From NCBI GenBank assembly GCA_002420115.1, contig DIHK01000013.1, forward strand, positions 1-53,741: DNA of 53,741 nt, read 5' to 3'. This stretch comes from Nitrospira sp. UBA5698. Its GTDB lineage: Bacteria > Nitrospirota > Nitrospiria > Nitrospirales > Nitrospiraceae. Below, piece by piece: positions 8,241 to 16,638 of this stretch (position 1 is the first letter of the stretch; each line of letters begins with the position of its first letter). The notes beneath the pieces are model-generated. The model had not been told where the DNA came from. It worked only from the letters and a program-made list of their open reading frames with translations, and did not search any database. The position numbers and the translations under genes were made by a program.

Positions 8241-10108
8241 GAGTCGTTTGAGAAACGCCCTGGCCCTTCCATAGTGGGACGATCCGAGGTGACCGTTGGA
8301 ACCTGGGGGGCAAGTTTCATATAGGTTTCGATGACTTCCTTTGCCAGCGGCGCCGCCGCGGCCCCCCCGTGCCCCATATGCTCACCAATCACAGCCACAG
8401 CGATCTTGGGTGACTCGACGGGTGCAAAAGCCACAAACCATGCATGGTCTCTGAACTTTTTTGGAATACTTTCCTCAGGCCCAGTGCGGAGAGCCGCCAC
8501 CTGGGCGGTGCCGGTTTTCCCTGCAATCGTCACCACTGACGACTTTGCCCGTGTTGCGGTCCCCTTTGTCACGACATCAGCAAGCGCGTCTTTGATGAGA
8601 CGAAAGGTTTCCGGCTTCACGGAGAGTTTTCCGCGTGGGACCGCCGGGATCTCCATCAGATTCCCGGTCGTTCGGTCCATCACTGCTTGGACCAGTCGAG
8701 GGCGGTAACTGACACCGTTATTGGCAACGGTGCCGACTAAACTCGCCATCTGCAATGGGGTCACCGTGACATAGCCTTGACCGATCGCGGCTGAAATGGT
8801 TTCGCCCGGTAACCATTGCTCGTTCTTGGCCTTCTGCTTCCACGCCGTCGACGGCATGATACCCGATCGCTCCGACGGCAATTCCACCCCGGTCGCCTTC
8901 CCAAGACCAAAGTCCTTGCCGAATTCCGCCATCACATCGATCCCCATTCGTTGCCCGACCGTATAAAAGTACACGTCGCAGGAATGGACCAAGGCATTGT
9001 GGAGGTCAACGTACCCATGTCCACCAGCCTTCCAGTCATGGTAGAGCCGTTTCCCGAACTGGTAGCCTCCGTTACAAAACACGGTGCTCGACGGTGACAT
9101 GGTTTTCGTTTCCAACGCGGCAATGGCCATTGGAATCTTGAAAGTCGAGCCCGGCGGATACTGCCCCTGTGAGGCTCGATTGTTCAGCGGGCGCCCTTCA
9201 TCTTGAACGATTTCCACCCACTGTTTCGCAGTGAGTTCTCGTGAGAGGACATTAGGATCGAAGCCTGGCCGACTGGCCATGGCCAGAATATCCCCGCTGG
9301 TCGGATCAAGCGCGACAATGGCTCCATGCTCTTCGCCGAGCAGGTCTTCGGCCACCTTCTGCAGTCGCGCATCAATGGTCAAATACAGATCATTGCCGGC
9401 CTGCGGCCTGTCGACCACCGTAGCCCTTTTCTCATGACCGAGCGCATCAACCTCCACATTCTTCTGCCCAGCGACGCCCCGCATGTGTCGATCGTAGGAC
9501 TTTTCCACCCCATACTGTCCCACGACACTGCCTTGATGAAGATCGAGAAATTCCGGCTTCTCCAGTTGCTCTCCAGAAATTTCTCCCACATAGCCCAGAA
9601 TATGAGCCGCCGTCATACCACCAGGATAATTACGCTGCGATTCCACCTGGATCATAACACCGGGCAGATCAAGCCGGTGCGATTCCACCAACGTCGCATC
9701 GCGCAGCGTCATGCGATCCTTGATCTTTCGTGGTAGGAGCTTACTTCCCTTGGCCGTCAATTTTTTTCGGACAAGAGCGGCGTCAAGCCCGAGTAGGTCG
9801 GTCAGCTGCTTGACCAACAGCTCCCGATCCTTCACGTCTTCCAATGTGACGTAAAGGCTAAAGCTCGGCACGTTATTCGCCAGCAGCACCCCATGCCGGT
9901 CATAGATCAACCCACGAGCCGGCTCCAGCAAGACCTGTCTGGTCCGATTATTTTCAGATAAATCACGATAATAGGGCCCTTCACGAATCTGTAGGTGCCA
10001 GAGTCGAAGCCCGAGCAGCGCAACAACCAGCAGAAGCCCCACACGGAGAATGACCAGCCGCCGATGAAGATCCCCAACCTCTGTTTCTGGATAATGAGCT
10101 GTCGCCAC
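8237..10108 (-). CDS. mrdA: Penicillin-binding protein 2 (peptidoglycan D,D-transpeptidase)
   Basis: Cross-links peptidoglycan for cell elongation with RodA. The 623 aa have one N-terminal membrane anchor (LVILRVGLLLVVALLGLRLWHLQI), the PBP dimerisation domain with the RGLIYDRHG block, then the transpeptidase domain with all catalytic motifs: STFK (SxxK, near residue 320), SCD in place of SxN as usual in PBP2, and KTGTAQ. The start is GTG at 10108, eight bases after the mreD stop. It overlaps rodA by four bases. Its order mreD-PBP2-rodA is the standard elongasome arrangement. Confidence 0.97.
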   Translation of the reverse strand: MATAHYPETEVGDLHRRLVILRVGLLLVVALLGLRLWHLQIREGPYYRDLSENNRTRQVLLEPARGLIYDRHGVLLANNVPSFSLYVTLEDVKDRELLVKQLTDLLGLDAALVRKKLTAKGSKLLPRKIKDRMTLRDATLVESHRLDLPGVMIQVESQRNYPGGMTAAHILGYVGEISGEQLEKPEFLDLHQGSVVGQYGVEKSYDRHMRGVAGQKNVEVDALGHEKRATVVDRPQAGNDLYLTIDARLQKVAEDLLGEEHGAIVALDPTSGDILAMASRPGFDPNVLSRELTAKQWVEIVQDEGRPLNNRASQGQYPPGSTFKIPMAIAALETKTMSPSSTVFCNGGYQFGKRLYHDWKAGGHGYVDLHNALVHSCDVYFYTVGQRMGIDVMAEFGKDFGLGKATGVELPSERSGIMPSTAWKQKAKNEQWLPGETISAAIGQGYVTVTPLQMASLVGTVANNGVSYRPRLVQAVMDRTTGNLMEIPAVPRGKLSVKPETFRLIKDALADVVTKGTATRAKSSVVTIAGKTGTAQVAALRTGPEESIPKKFRDHAWFVAFAPVESPKIAVAVIGEHMGHGGAAAAPLAKEVIETYMKLAPQVPTVTSDRPTMEGPGRFSNDS

Positions 10109-10116
10109 GTCACTGC

Positions 10117-10617
10117 CTACATCCGGGATTCCGACATCAACTGTTCAATATTGAACTGACTCCACATCAGCCAGTAGATCGCTCCCCCGATGACCGCATC
10201 AAGACAGGCTTGCGGCAACGCCACATTCCAGACCGCCCACCACAAATCTTGTTGAGGACTCAGCTTCAGCACAACCGGAGTCACAAGTCCGACCAGACAC
10301 GACACCACCAGCAACCCCAAGACGAGGACGAGAGGGCTCAGATACACCATTTGCCGTCCAGCAAGACCGGCAACGAACCCAAGCCCCCCCTTCAGCATAG
10401 CTCCGGTGAGCACATCCTGTGCAGAAAACAGGCTCAACGCCCATCCGACTGCCACCCCAACCAACAATCCATCAAGCTCTCCGCTGATAAGACCAATCAA
10501 GCACACCGCCACAACACCAAGATCCGGTTTCACGCCCCAGAGGGTGAGATGCGGCAGCAGCACGGATTGAACTGGGACGATCCCCACGATAATGACACCG
10601 TACAGCAACGTTTTCAT
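10117..10617 (-). CDS. mreD: Rod shape-determining protein MreD
   Basis: Small integral membrane subunit of the elongasome that works with MreC. The 166 aa are strongly hydrophobic, with about five membrane segments, and begin MKTLLYGVIIVGIVPVQSVLLPHL followed by GVKPDLGVVAVCLIGLISGE, the conserved MreD start. The ATG overlaps the mreC stop by four bases and PBP2 follows within ten bases. Sequence conservation in MreD is low, so the identification rests on size, hydropathy and position as much as on sequence. Confidence 0.92.
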   Translation of the reverse strand: MKTLLYGVIIVGIVPVQSVLLPHLTLWGVKPDLGVVAVCLIGLISGELDGLLVGVAVGWALSLFSAQDVLTGAMLKGGLGFVAGLAGRQMVYLSPLVLVLGLLVVSCLVGLVTPVVLKLSPQQDLWWAVWNVALPQACLDAVIGGAIYWLMWSQFNIEQLMSESRM

Positions 10618-11486
10618 GGTTTATGCCTTGGCATACTCAATCGTTCTTTTTCTGTGGGTGCCAGAGAGGACTGGATGATGAGCACTTCTTCAATCCGGCT
10701 GGGATCAACCTCAGGAGTCAACTCCGCAGACTGAAACAGGGCTTCCTCTTCTTTGTCAATTCGCGTGATAGTGCCGATCGCGAGCCCTCGTGGAAATCCC
10801 TCAACCAATCCCGACGTGACAACTCGATCACCTGGACGCGCACCCGACAACAGCGGAATATATTTCAGTCGTGCCTGCCCCTGGGTCGTCCCTTCCACAA
10901 TTCCCTCGTCTCTCGTGCGCTGGATCAGTCCCGCAATTGCATTATTCGGGTCCGTCACCAACAGCACCACGGCGGTGGACGCGGTCGTTTTCACAATCCG
11001 GCCGACAACTCCCGCAGGAGTAATCACTCCCTGATCAGGCAGGACCCCGTCGGACGCTCCCTTATCCACGATGATTGTCTTGTACCAATTGCCGGTATCA
11101 CGACCGATGACTTGGGCCGCGATCAATGAGGGAAGAGCTTGCTTTTTGAACTCCAGCAGAGTCGCCAATCGCTCGGTGGCCGCGGCAGATTCTCGCAGTT
11201 GAACATTCTGCTCTTTCAGCAGTTCCAACTCTCGCTTCAACTGTCGATTCTCTTCTTCCATCCCCTGGAGCGCGACATAGCCGCCCCACACCCCAGCAAT
11301 CCGATCATGAACCCCAGCCACGGCACTCAGCGGCCAACTGATGATCCATCCGAGCGGACCCCCCACGCCTTGAAACACACTTTGGAGTTGACCTGGCAGA
11401 AGCAGAAAGCCGAGGATCAGGACGACGGCAAGAACGAGGGCCACACGCCTAGCATTAGACGTCACGCGTAAATTGACCATCCACAT
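10614..11486 (-). CDS. mreC: Rod shape-determining protein MreC
   Basis: Periplasmic scaffold that links MreB filaments to PBP2. The 290 aa show a single N-terminal membrane segment (RRVALVLAVVLILGFLLLPG), a coiled coil at about residues 70-110 (LQGMEEENRQLKRELELLKEQNVQLRE pattern), and the two-barrel MreC domain with IGRDTGNWYKTIIVDKGASDGV and the conserved VVTSGLVEGFPRGLAIG. ATG is taken at 11486; a second in-frame ATG two codons later is equally possible. It follows mreB by 15 bp and overlaps mreD. Confidence 0.96.
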   Translation of the reverse strand: MWMVNLRVTSNARRVALVLAVVLILGFLLLPGQLQSVFQGVGGPLGWIISWPLSAVAGVHDRIAGVWGGYVALQGMEEENRQLKRELELLKEQNVQLRESAAATERLATLLEFKKQALPSLIAAQVIGRDTGNWYKTIIVDKGASDGVLPDQGVITPAGVVGRIVKTTASTAVVLLVTDPNNAIAGLIQRTRDEGIVEGTTQGQARLKYIPLLSGARPGDRVVTSGLVEGFPRGLAIGTITRIDKEEEALFQSAELTPEVDPSRIEEVLIIQSSLAPTEKERLSMPRHKP

Positions 11487-11501
11487 AGAGGGGATGGGAC
11501 C

Positions 11502-12551
11502 TTATCGGAGGTTGTTCGCCTGAGACATGACCGATACTTTTCGGAGCAGATCCAGTTCGTCCAGAATCTTCCCGACTCCCAAAACCACGGATGTCAGCGG
11601 ATCATCGACCGTAATGATCGGCAGATTCGTTTCTTCACGGAATCGCGTATCCATCCCCTTCAACAGAGAGCCTCCACCGGTCAGCACAATCCCGCGATCG
11701 ATGATATCTCCAGCCAGTTCGGGTGGGGTATTTTCCAGTGCAATCTTGATGGCATTGACAATGGTCCCAATCGGTTCGTGCAATGCTTCACGAATCTCGG
11801 CATCATCAATGACCAGTGTGCGCGGAATCCCCGTAATCAAATCCCGTCCTTTGATCATCATGGTTTTCCGCTCTTCGAAGGGATAGGCGGACCCGATTTC
11901 AAACTTGATTCGCTCGGCCATGTGCTCGCCGATCAATAAATTGTACTTCTTCTTAATATAATTCATGATCGCTTCGTCCATCCGATCGCCGGCGACCTTG
12001 ACGGACTCGCTATAGACAATCCCGCCCAGCGAGATCACCGCGATGTCGGTCGTACCACCGCCCACATCGACGACCATGTTACCGGACGGCTCCGTGATCG
12101 GCAGCCCTGACCCAATCGCCGCAGCGACCGGCTCCTCGATGAGATAGACTTCCCGAGCACCGGCCAATTCCGCTGAGTCACGGACCGCCCGCTGCTCGAC
12201 TTGGGTAATCCGAGAAGGGACACCAATAATGATCCGTGGGCGAACGAATGCACTACGGTTATGGGCTTTCCGGATGAAATGCTTCAGCATTTGTTCAGCC
12301 ATCTCGAAGTCGGCGATCACACCTTCCTTCATGGGCCGAACCGCAACAATGTTCCCTGGAGTGCGACCGAGCATTTTCTTGGCCTCGGCGCCGACGGCGA
12401 GGACCTTTTCGCTCTTCTTCTCAACCGCGACCACAGAGGGTTCATTGAGGACGATCCCCTTCCCACGAACATAGACGAGGGTCGTTGCAGTCCCTAAGTC
12501 GATTGCTAGGTCATCGGAAAACCAACCGAACACATCTCCCGGGAACCCCAC
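11502..12551 (-). CDS. mreB: Rod shape-determining protein MreB (bacterial actin)
   Basis: Actin-like ATPase forming membrane-associated filaments that direct lateral wall synthesis. The 349 aa match family length. Phosphate 1 motif is DLGTATTLVYVRGKGIVLNEPS; phosphate 2 is VVDVGGGTTDIAVISLGG; the adenosine motif is GIVLTGGGSLLKGMD. The GTG start at 12551 has GGGAG seven bases upstream. It is the second gene of the shape operon, after the RDD-family gene, and is followed by mreC, mreD, PBP2 and rodA. Confidence 0.98.
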   Translation of the reverse strand: MGFPGDVFGWFSDDLAIDLGTATTLVYVRGKGIVLNEPSVVAVEKKSEKVLAVGAEAKKMLGRTPGNIVAVRPMKEGVIADFEMAEQMLKHFIRKAHNRSAFVRPRIIIGVPSRITQVEQRAVRDSAELAGAREVYLIEEPVAAAIGSGLPITEPSGNMVVDVGGGTTDIAVISLGGIVYSESVKVAGDRMDEAIMNYIKKKYNLLIGEHMAERIKFEIGSAYPFEERKTMMIKGRDLITGIPRTLVIDDAEIREALHEPIGTIVNAIKIALENTPPELAGDIIDRGIVLTGGGSLLKGMDTRFREETNLPIITVDDPLTSVVLGVGKILDELDLLRKVSVMSQANNLR

Positions 12552-12618
12552 GGTATCTCTCCCTTCATCTGAGCTGGCCCATTCAGAGTCCAGCTTGCGT
12601 GCGTGATCTCGATGGCAC

Positions 12619-13077
12619 TTAATCCGGAACTGCCAGTTGACCAGCGTCTAACACGTGTGTCCGGGCCACTTCATCGCCCAGGCGGTGCCCCTGCTCATTC
12701 CCGATAATCAAAAAACTTTCGAACGCGACAATCGCCAGAGAGGCAAGCCATCCGATGTACGGGATCGCATAGGTAACCTGCGCACCGCCGAGTGGAAGAT
12801 TCCGAATGATCGACTCTCGAAACCCGACAGTGCCCCGACCATCCACTCGCACGGTTTGCAAACCGACCAGCCGTTTGCCGATACTCTTCCCCCCTGCAAA
12901 CCCATCGGCAATCAGGATGTACGTCAACCCGGAAAGAAAACCGACCGGAGGAGCAATTTCGCCGGCAGCGACGACAATGAACAGGTCAATCAACTTCGCA
13001 ATGAATCGATTCAGCACATGGGCCTTCGGATAAATCCTTGAATCGAACGACGTCGAGCCTGGCCCCTCCCCTCCCAA
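12619..13077 (-). CDS. RDD-family membrane protein
   Basis: Predicted small multipass membrane protein of 152 aa with the RDD signature: NRFIAKLIDLFIVV near the start (Arg and two acidic/polar positions of the family), then GFAGGKSIGKRLVGLQTV in the second half. Three hydrophobic segments are visible. The biochemical role of RDD proteins is mostly unknown; some act in transport. TTG at 13077 is taken as the start because AAGGAG lies five bases upstream. It is the first gene after the promoter at 13103-13131, so it should be transcribed with mreB, 67 bp downstream. Confidence 0.85.
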   Translation of the reverse strand: MGGEGPGSTSFDSRIYPKAHVLNRFIAKLIDLFIVVAAGEIAPPVGFLSGLTYILIADGFAGGKSIGKRLVGLQTVRVDGRGTVGFRESIIRNLPLGGAQVTYAIPYIGWLASLAIVAFESFLIIGNEQGHRLGDEVARTHVLDAGQLAVPD

Positions 13078-13102
13078 GGGATCTCCTTCTAATTAGTGGC
13101 AA

Positions 13103-13131
13103 AGTATAACAAAATCGGCCAACTTGCACAA
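13103..13131 (-). promoter_or_regulatory. Sigma70-type promoter of the RDD-mreBCD-PBP2-rodA operon
   Basis: Read on the minus strand: -35 TTGTGC (13126-13131), 17-base spacer, -10 TATACT (13103-13108). A-rich tracts (AAAAAATATT and AAAAAGA) lie just upstream of the -35, as in an UP element. The predicted start near 13096 leaves a leader of about 20 nt containing AAGGAG. Confidence 0.75.
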
Positions 13132-13189
13132 ACAAAGTGCCATCTTTTTCTGAATATTTTTTCGTACCCTCCCGGAAGAGCTCGTGAAC

Positions 13190-13205
13190 ACCTCACGCAT
13201 GAGGT
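13190..13205. promoter_or_regulatory. Palindrome between two divergent promoters (possible operator)
   Basis: ACCTCA-CGCA-TGAGGT, a perfect 6-bp inverted repeat, with another CACCTCAGGAG half-site at 13212-13222. It lies between the minus-strand promoter at 13103-13131 and the plus-strand promoter at 13231-13259. A regulator binding site is plausible, but no regulator gene is adjacent. Confidence 0.35.
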
Positions 13206-13230
13206 CTCCACACACCTCAGGAGCTGGCCC

Positions 13231-13259
13231 TTGCCTTCCGCTCAGCCCATAAGTACACT
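13231..13259 (+). promoter_or_regulatory. Sigma70-type promoter of the SurA-N domain gene
   Basis: -35 TTGCCT (13231-13236), 17-base spacer, -10 TACACT (13254-13259). The predicted transcription start near 13266 is about 27 bases before the ATG at 13293. Confidence 0.6.
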
Positions 13260-13292
13260 GTTACCCTCACAAAAGCAAAGAGGGGTTTGTTG

Positions 13293-13994
13293 ATGATTAA
13301 GACCATGCGAGAGGCATCACACAACTATCCGTGGCTGTTGAAGTCCATCATGGGAATCTTGGCCATAGCCTTCGTCATTACGATGGGATGGTGGGGATTC
13401 GGTGAACAAGCTGGTGGACCGGTCGCGAAGGTCGGTGAACAATCAGTTTCACTGGATGAGTTTAAACGCACCTACGAGAATATGCACCGTATCTACAAGG
13501 ACAACGTCAAGACCGAGTTCAAAGACGAAGAGTTCAAGGACTTCGTCATGGGCCAACTCGTCGACAGCCGCGTGTGGATCATCGCCGCCCAAGAAATGGG
13601 TGTGCGAGTGTCCGACGCCGACTTGCGTGAATTGATCATGCAAACACCAGTCTTTCAGAAAAACGGCGCTTTCGATCCAGAGCTCTATAAGCGTATCCTT
13701 GCCGCGAATCACCTCACCCCGGCAGCATTTGAGTCGATTCAGCACCAGGAAGTCTTGGCCAACAAAGCCCGCATGATCGTCCGAGATTCCGTTGCCCTGA
13801 CGCCTGAGGAGATCGCCGAAGGACAGTCGCTCATGACCAGACCTGCGGATGGGAACGACCCCGCGAAGATGGCTGAGGCCAAACAACGGGTCCTGGACGA
13901 CATGCTGTTGCAAAAGCAACAACGTGCCCTTGTCTCATTTCAGCAGTCGATGAAAGCGAAGATTCCAATCACTGTTCGGAGGGAACTGCTGTAA
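13293..13994 (+). CDS. Membrane-anchored SurA-N/PpiD-like chaperone domain protein without PPIase domain
   Basis: Protein of 233 aa with a short cytoplasmic N-terminus, one membrane segment (LLKSIMGILAIAFVITMGWW) and a periplasmic SurA-N-like domain: VAKVGEQSVSLDEFKRTYENM, then the helical DSRVWIIAAQEMGVRVSDADLRELI and the F-DPELYKRILAANHLTPAAFE block typical of PpiD and SurA. PpiD proteins continue into a parvulin domain of about 90 aa; here the protein stops after a short helical tail, so only the chaperone part is present. ATG at 13293 has AGAGGGG seven bases upstream; an upstream TTG is less likely. It has its own promoter and is divergent from the mre operon. Role inferred: holding unfolded envelope proteins near the inner membrane. 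Confidence 0.85.
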   Translation: MIKTMREASHNYPWLLKSIMGILAIAFVITMGWWGFGEQAGGPVAKVGEQSVSLDEFKRTYENMHRIYKDNVKTEFKDEEFKDFVMGQLVDSRVWIIAAQEMGVRVSDADLRELIMQTPVFQKNGAFDPELYKRILAANHLTPAAFESIQHQEVLANKARMIVRDSVALTPEEIAEGQSLMTRPADGNDPAKMAEAKQRVLDDMLLQKQQRALVSFQQSMKAKIPITVRRELL

Positions 13995-14053
13995 GCCTCT
14001 CTTGTTTTCCGATACATCCGCAAAACAGACTGCGGGCTGCCTCTTTCATCTAC

Positions 14054-14079
14054 TCTTCGAGGGGCTCAGCTCGCATGAA
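14054..14079. repeat. Short intergenic repeat unit (TTCGA-GGGCTCAG type)
   Basis: CTTCGAGGGGCTCAGCTCGC lies in the gap between the SurA-N gene and queA. It resembles the units at 15242-15280 and 16981-17012 (TTCGA, then CTCAGG or a variant, then a CTCGC/GAGC end). Degenerate; family membership is judged by eye. Confidence 0.35.
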
Positions 14080-14155
14080 GAAAATTTTTGAATAATTAGG
14101 AGGCTGGTTCGCGCCGAGAGTGTCGAAACATATCCCTCTAGAACTCCATCCCACG

Positions 14156-15175
14156 CTAAAGTATCAGCATCGCGTCGCCATAGCTGTAGAAACGATATCG
14201 CTTCTGGACTGCCTCTTCATAAGCCCTACGAATCTGGTCGATCCCGGCGAAGGCTGAGACCAGCATCAGCAAGGTCGTCTTGGGCAGGTGAAAGTTGGTC
14301 ATCATCGCATCGACAATCTTGAACTCAAATCCCGGGGTGATGAAGAGTCGGCTTTCGCCTGACAACGGCATCATCTCGCCCTTCTCTTTCATAACCGTTT
14401 CAAGCGTACGGATAACCGTCGTGCCCACCGCGACGACTCGTCCACCGGCACGTTTCGTCTGGATGATCATATCGGCTGTCTCTGCACAGATGTCAAAGGC
14501 CTCCCCTCCCATTTGATGGTCCTCGATCTGCTCTGTCGTCACCGGCTTGAACGTCCCAGGCCCAACATGCAGAGTCACGGTTGCCACGTTGATGGAGACG
14601 TCGCGTAGTCGCTGAAACAGATCTTCAGTAAAGTGCAGTCCAGCCGTCGGTGCAGCAATTGCACCCTCGTGCTTTGCAAACACAGTCTGATACCACTGGT
14701 GATCCTCTTGAGTTGGTACGCGTTTGATGTATGGGGGAAGCGGCATGACCCCTCGTTCATCAAATAGCTGTGTGATCGGCACGGAGCTCCGCACCACCAC
14801 CTCTGTCCCTGTTGCATCACGTTTGACGATTGTTGCGTGGGATTGTCGATCAAATTCGATGACTTGCCCGACTCGAAACGTCCCCTTCACCATGATTTCC
14901 CATCGTCGATCGCCAAGGTCCTTCACAAACAACACCTCAACCGGCGTTCCTGTCGGCTTCTTGATTCCTGGGACCCGCGCAGCCATGACCTTGGTATCGT
15001 TCACAACAAGGAGGTCCCCTGGCTTCAGCAGACCCGGAAGATCCGCAACATGCTGATGTGCGAACTCCTTCCTCACTCGATCAACAAGCAGTAACCGCGC
15101 ACGATCGCGAGGGCTCACCGGCTGCAACGCAACCAGGGACGGGTCAAAGGGAAAGTCAAACTCGGACAGTTGCAT
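14156..15175 (-). CDS. queA: tRNA preQ1(34) S-adenosylmethionine ribosyltransferase-isomerase
   Basis: Transfers and isomerises the ribosyl group of SAM onto 7-aminomethyl-7-deazaguanine in tRNA, giving epoxyqueuosine. The 339 aa match family length. Diagnostic stretches are FDFPFDPSLVALQPVSPRDRARLL at the start, KPGDLLVVNDTKVMAARVPG, the APTAGLHFTEDL block, TLHVGPGTFKPV, and the C-terminal NFHLPKTTLLMLVSAFAG and YRFYSYGDAMLI. No tgt or other queuosine gene is in the window. It is downstream of the SpoIID-like gene on the same strand. Confidence 0.97.
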   Translation of the reverse strand: MQLSEFDFPFDPSLVALQPVSPRDRARLLLVDRVRKEFAHQHVADLPGLLKPGDLLVVNDTKVMAARVPGIKKPTGTPVEVLFVKDLGDRRWEIMVKGTFRVGQVIEFDRQSHATIVKRDATGTEVVVRSSVPITQLFDERGVMPLPPYIKRVPTQEDHQWYQTVFAKHEGAIAAPTAGLHFTEDLFQRLRDVSINVATVTLHVGPGTFKPVTTEQIEDHQMGGEAFDICAETADMIIQTKRAGGRVVAVGTTVIRTLETVMKEKGEMMPLSGESRLFITPGFEFKIVDAMMTNFHLPKTTLLMLVSAFAGIDQIRRAYEEAVQKRYRFYSYGDAMLIL

Positions 15176-15411
15176 TAGCCCACATTGTTTATGATGGTTC
15201 GTACCCCATCGACCAGCACAGTGTCCCGAGCAGCCTCAAGCCTTCGACCCCACTCAGGCTCGACCCTGAGCGATGTTGAGAGATCGAGTGACAAAACCGT
15301 TTTAGCCGCGCCTATTGTGAAGTCTCCGACTCCGGGAACGAGATACGCTTCACGTTTCACGAACGACGAATATCGTGGCGGCGTACCGGCAGTTGCAGTA
15401 GGAGCACTCAT
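15175..15411 (-). CDS. Doubtful 78-aa ORF in the spoIID-queA gap
   Basis: An open frame of 78 codons starts 12 bases after the SpoIID-like stop and its TAA overlaps the queA ATG, so spacing fits an operon. However, its DNA contains two intergenic repeat types seen elsewhere in the window (15242-15280 and 15346-15365), I recognise no domain, and there is no clear ribosome binding site. It is more likely an intergenic tract that happens to be open. I list it so that the 236-bp gap is described. Confidence 0.2.
   Translation of the reverse strand: MSAPTATAGTPPRYSSFVKREAYLVPGVGDFTIGAAKTVLSLDLSTSLRVEPEWGRRLEAARDTVLVDGVRTIINNVG
15242..15280. repeat. Short intergenic repeat with 6-bp hairpin (TTCGAC/CTCAGG type)
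   Basis: CTTCGACCCCACTCAGG is followed by CTCGACCCTGAG, giving a CTCAGG/CCTGAG stem. The same ordered blocks (TTCGAC, CTCA, CCCTGAGC) occur in inverse orientation at 16981-17012. It resembles the REP-like TTCGAC-CTCAGG units common in many genomes. Confidence 0.45.
15346..15365. repeat. GTGAARCGTG-type intergenic repeat (inverse orientation)
   Basis: CGCTTCACGTTTCACGAACG, the reverse complement of two abutting GTGAARCGTG-like units. Related copies are at 24416-24435, 32588-32609 and 38256-38276, every one between genes. Confidence 0.5.
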
Positions 15412-15423
15412 GAATAATGTGGA

Positions 15424-16638
15424 CTAGGAAGGTGGGGTCGATGGAACAGGCCGTGATTGCGTTAATGCCGCATCACGCAGTTCTGTCCCGGGATAGTAAT
15501 AACTCAGGATGCTCGAAAAGGAATAGCCTAACTCTGCCAATTCTTTTGCTCCCCACTGGCAGAGACCGACCGCATGACCGGCTCCATAGCCGTATAAGAC
15601 GAGGTCCTGTCCCATCGATTGAACGGTAAATTGAGTACTGGGAACAATCGTATACCCTACCGCTTTACGGAGATCTTCCCCCCGTATCACCAACACCCCG
15701 TTCGAGTGCACAACGCGCAGAGTTGCCACTCGTCCAGCACGGCTGTATGACTGCGGAGCAACAAGGGAGATCGTTCCAACCGAAAAGCCCTGTTGCCGGA
15801 GAGCCTTCTCCAACATCTCGATCTTCACGGATGTGCTCCACTGATAATAGGGAGACTCAATGTCGAACGGACACTCCACGCCCTTCAAATAGGGAAGATC
15901 CTTCGACCATACGGTCATCGCATCCTCCGTCATGCCCGCCGCCGTGGAGGAAAACGCAGCGTAGATCGGCGCCCCTTGGTAGGTCACCACGAGCCCCCTG
16001 GTGGACTCCACTGCCGCGATCACTCGGGCATCGATGCCTTGGCGCCCACGATAGACCTGATCTTGGATGCCGGCCACCACATCGTACGCTCGAGTGGAAT
16101 TCAGCATATGCTGGTACAACGCATAAGTCCTGGTCGCGACGGCCTGCACCTTCAGCATCTCCGGGTGCCACGTTGAATTCACTTCTTGCGGCACGACACC
16201 TTTGACATATTCCTCGAGATCAACTTGGTTGACGAGAAGACGGCTCTTCCCTTTTCGAACGAGCTGAAGCACTCCACCGACATGAAGGGCGCCATTCTCC
16301 TCACCGGTGTGCACCGTGGATCGGTTCCCGGTTCCATTCAGCCAAACCGTAAGATCGTGATTGCCTGCCCGTAGTGTGAGTCGATCCGTCACCATCGGTT
16401 TGCCGTTCAGGATCAGGGCATGGCCACGTACTTTAATCTTCAGAACCGAGTCATAGGACCAGGCCTGATTCTGTTCGTCGGTCACCCAAAGAGTCTGATC
16501 ACTCGTCACTTCGAGCTGCTGAACATCGGATACCAATAGGACGCGAATCGATTGCGCCGCCTGGGCCTCCGGCACCATGCCCGACCCCAGGCAGATTCCC
16601 AATCCCGCAGCCCCGGCCCAAAGCCGTGCCGCTCTCAT
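15424..16638 (-). CDS. SpoIID/LytB-domain protein (secreted peptidoglycan-acting enzyme)
   Basis: Secreted protein of about 404 aa. A signal peptide (MRAARLWAGAAGLGICLGSG, ending near EAQAA) is followed by a beta-rich N-terminal region and the SpoIID domain: GVVPQEVNSTWHPEMLKVQAVATRTYAL, which contains the catalytic-type Glu of SpoIID, and the C-terminal GYGAGHAVGLCQWGAKELAELGYSFSSILSYYYPGT, the family hallmark. In Bacillus SpoIID is a lytic transglycosylase that cuts glycans lacking stem peptides; Gram-negative homologues are thought to act in wall remodelling. ATG at 16638 overlaps the upstream DUF2905 stop by four bases; ATG at 16653 is an alternative adding five residues. Confidence 0.88.
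   Translation of the reverse strand: MRAARLWAGAAGLGICLGSGMVPEAQAAQSIRVLLVSDVQQLEVTSDQTLWVTDEQNQAWSYDSVLKIKVRGHALILNGKPMVTDRLTLRAGNHDLTVWLNGTGNRSTVHTGEENGALHVGGVLQLVRKGKSRLLVNQVDLEEYVKGVVPQEVNSTWHPEMLKVQAVATRTYALYQHMLNSTRAYDVVAGIQDQVYRGRQGIDARVIAAVESTRGLVVTYQGAPIYAAFSSTAAGMTEDAMTVWSKDLPYLKGVECPFDIESPYYQWSTSVKIEMLEKALRQQGFSVGTISLVAPQSYSRAGRVATLRVVHSNGVLVIRGEDLRKAVGYTIVPSTQFTVQSMGQDLVLYGYGAGHAVGLCQWGAKELAELGYSFSSILSYYYPGTELRDAALTQSRPVPSTPPS

Noticed and set aside
13096..13293. Plus-strand 65-codon frame in the mre/SurA-N divergent gap
   Set aside because: It spans two promoters and a palindrome, and its codons do not look like a protein; treated as regulatory DNA.
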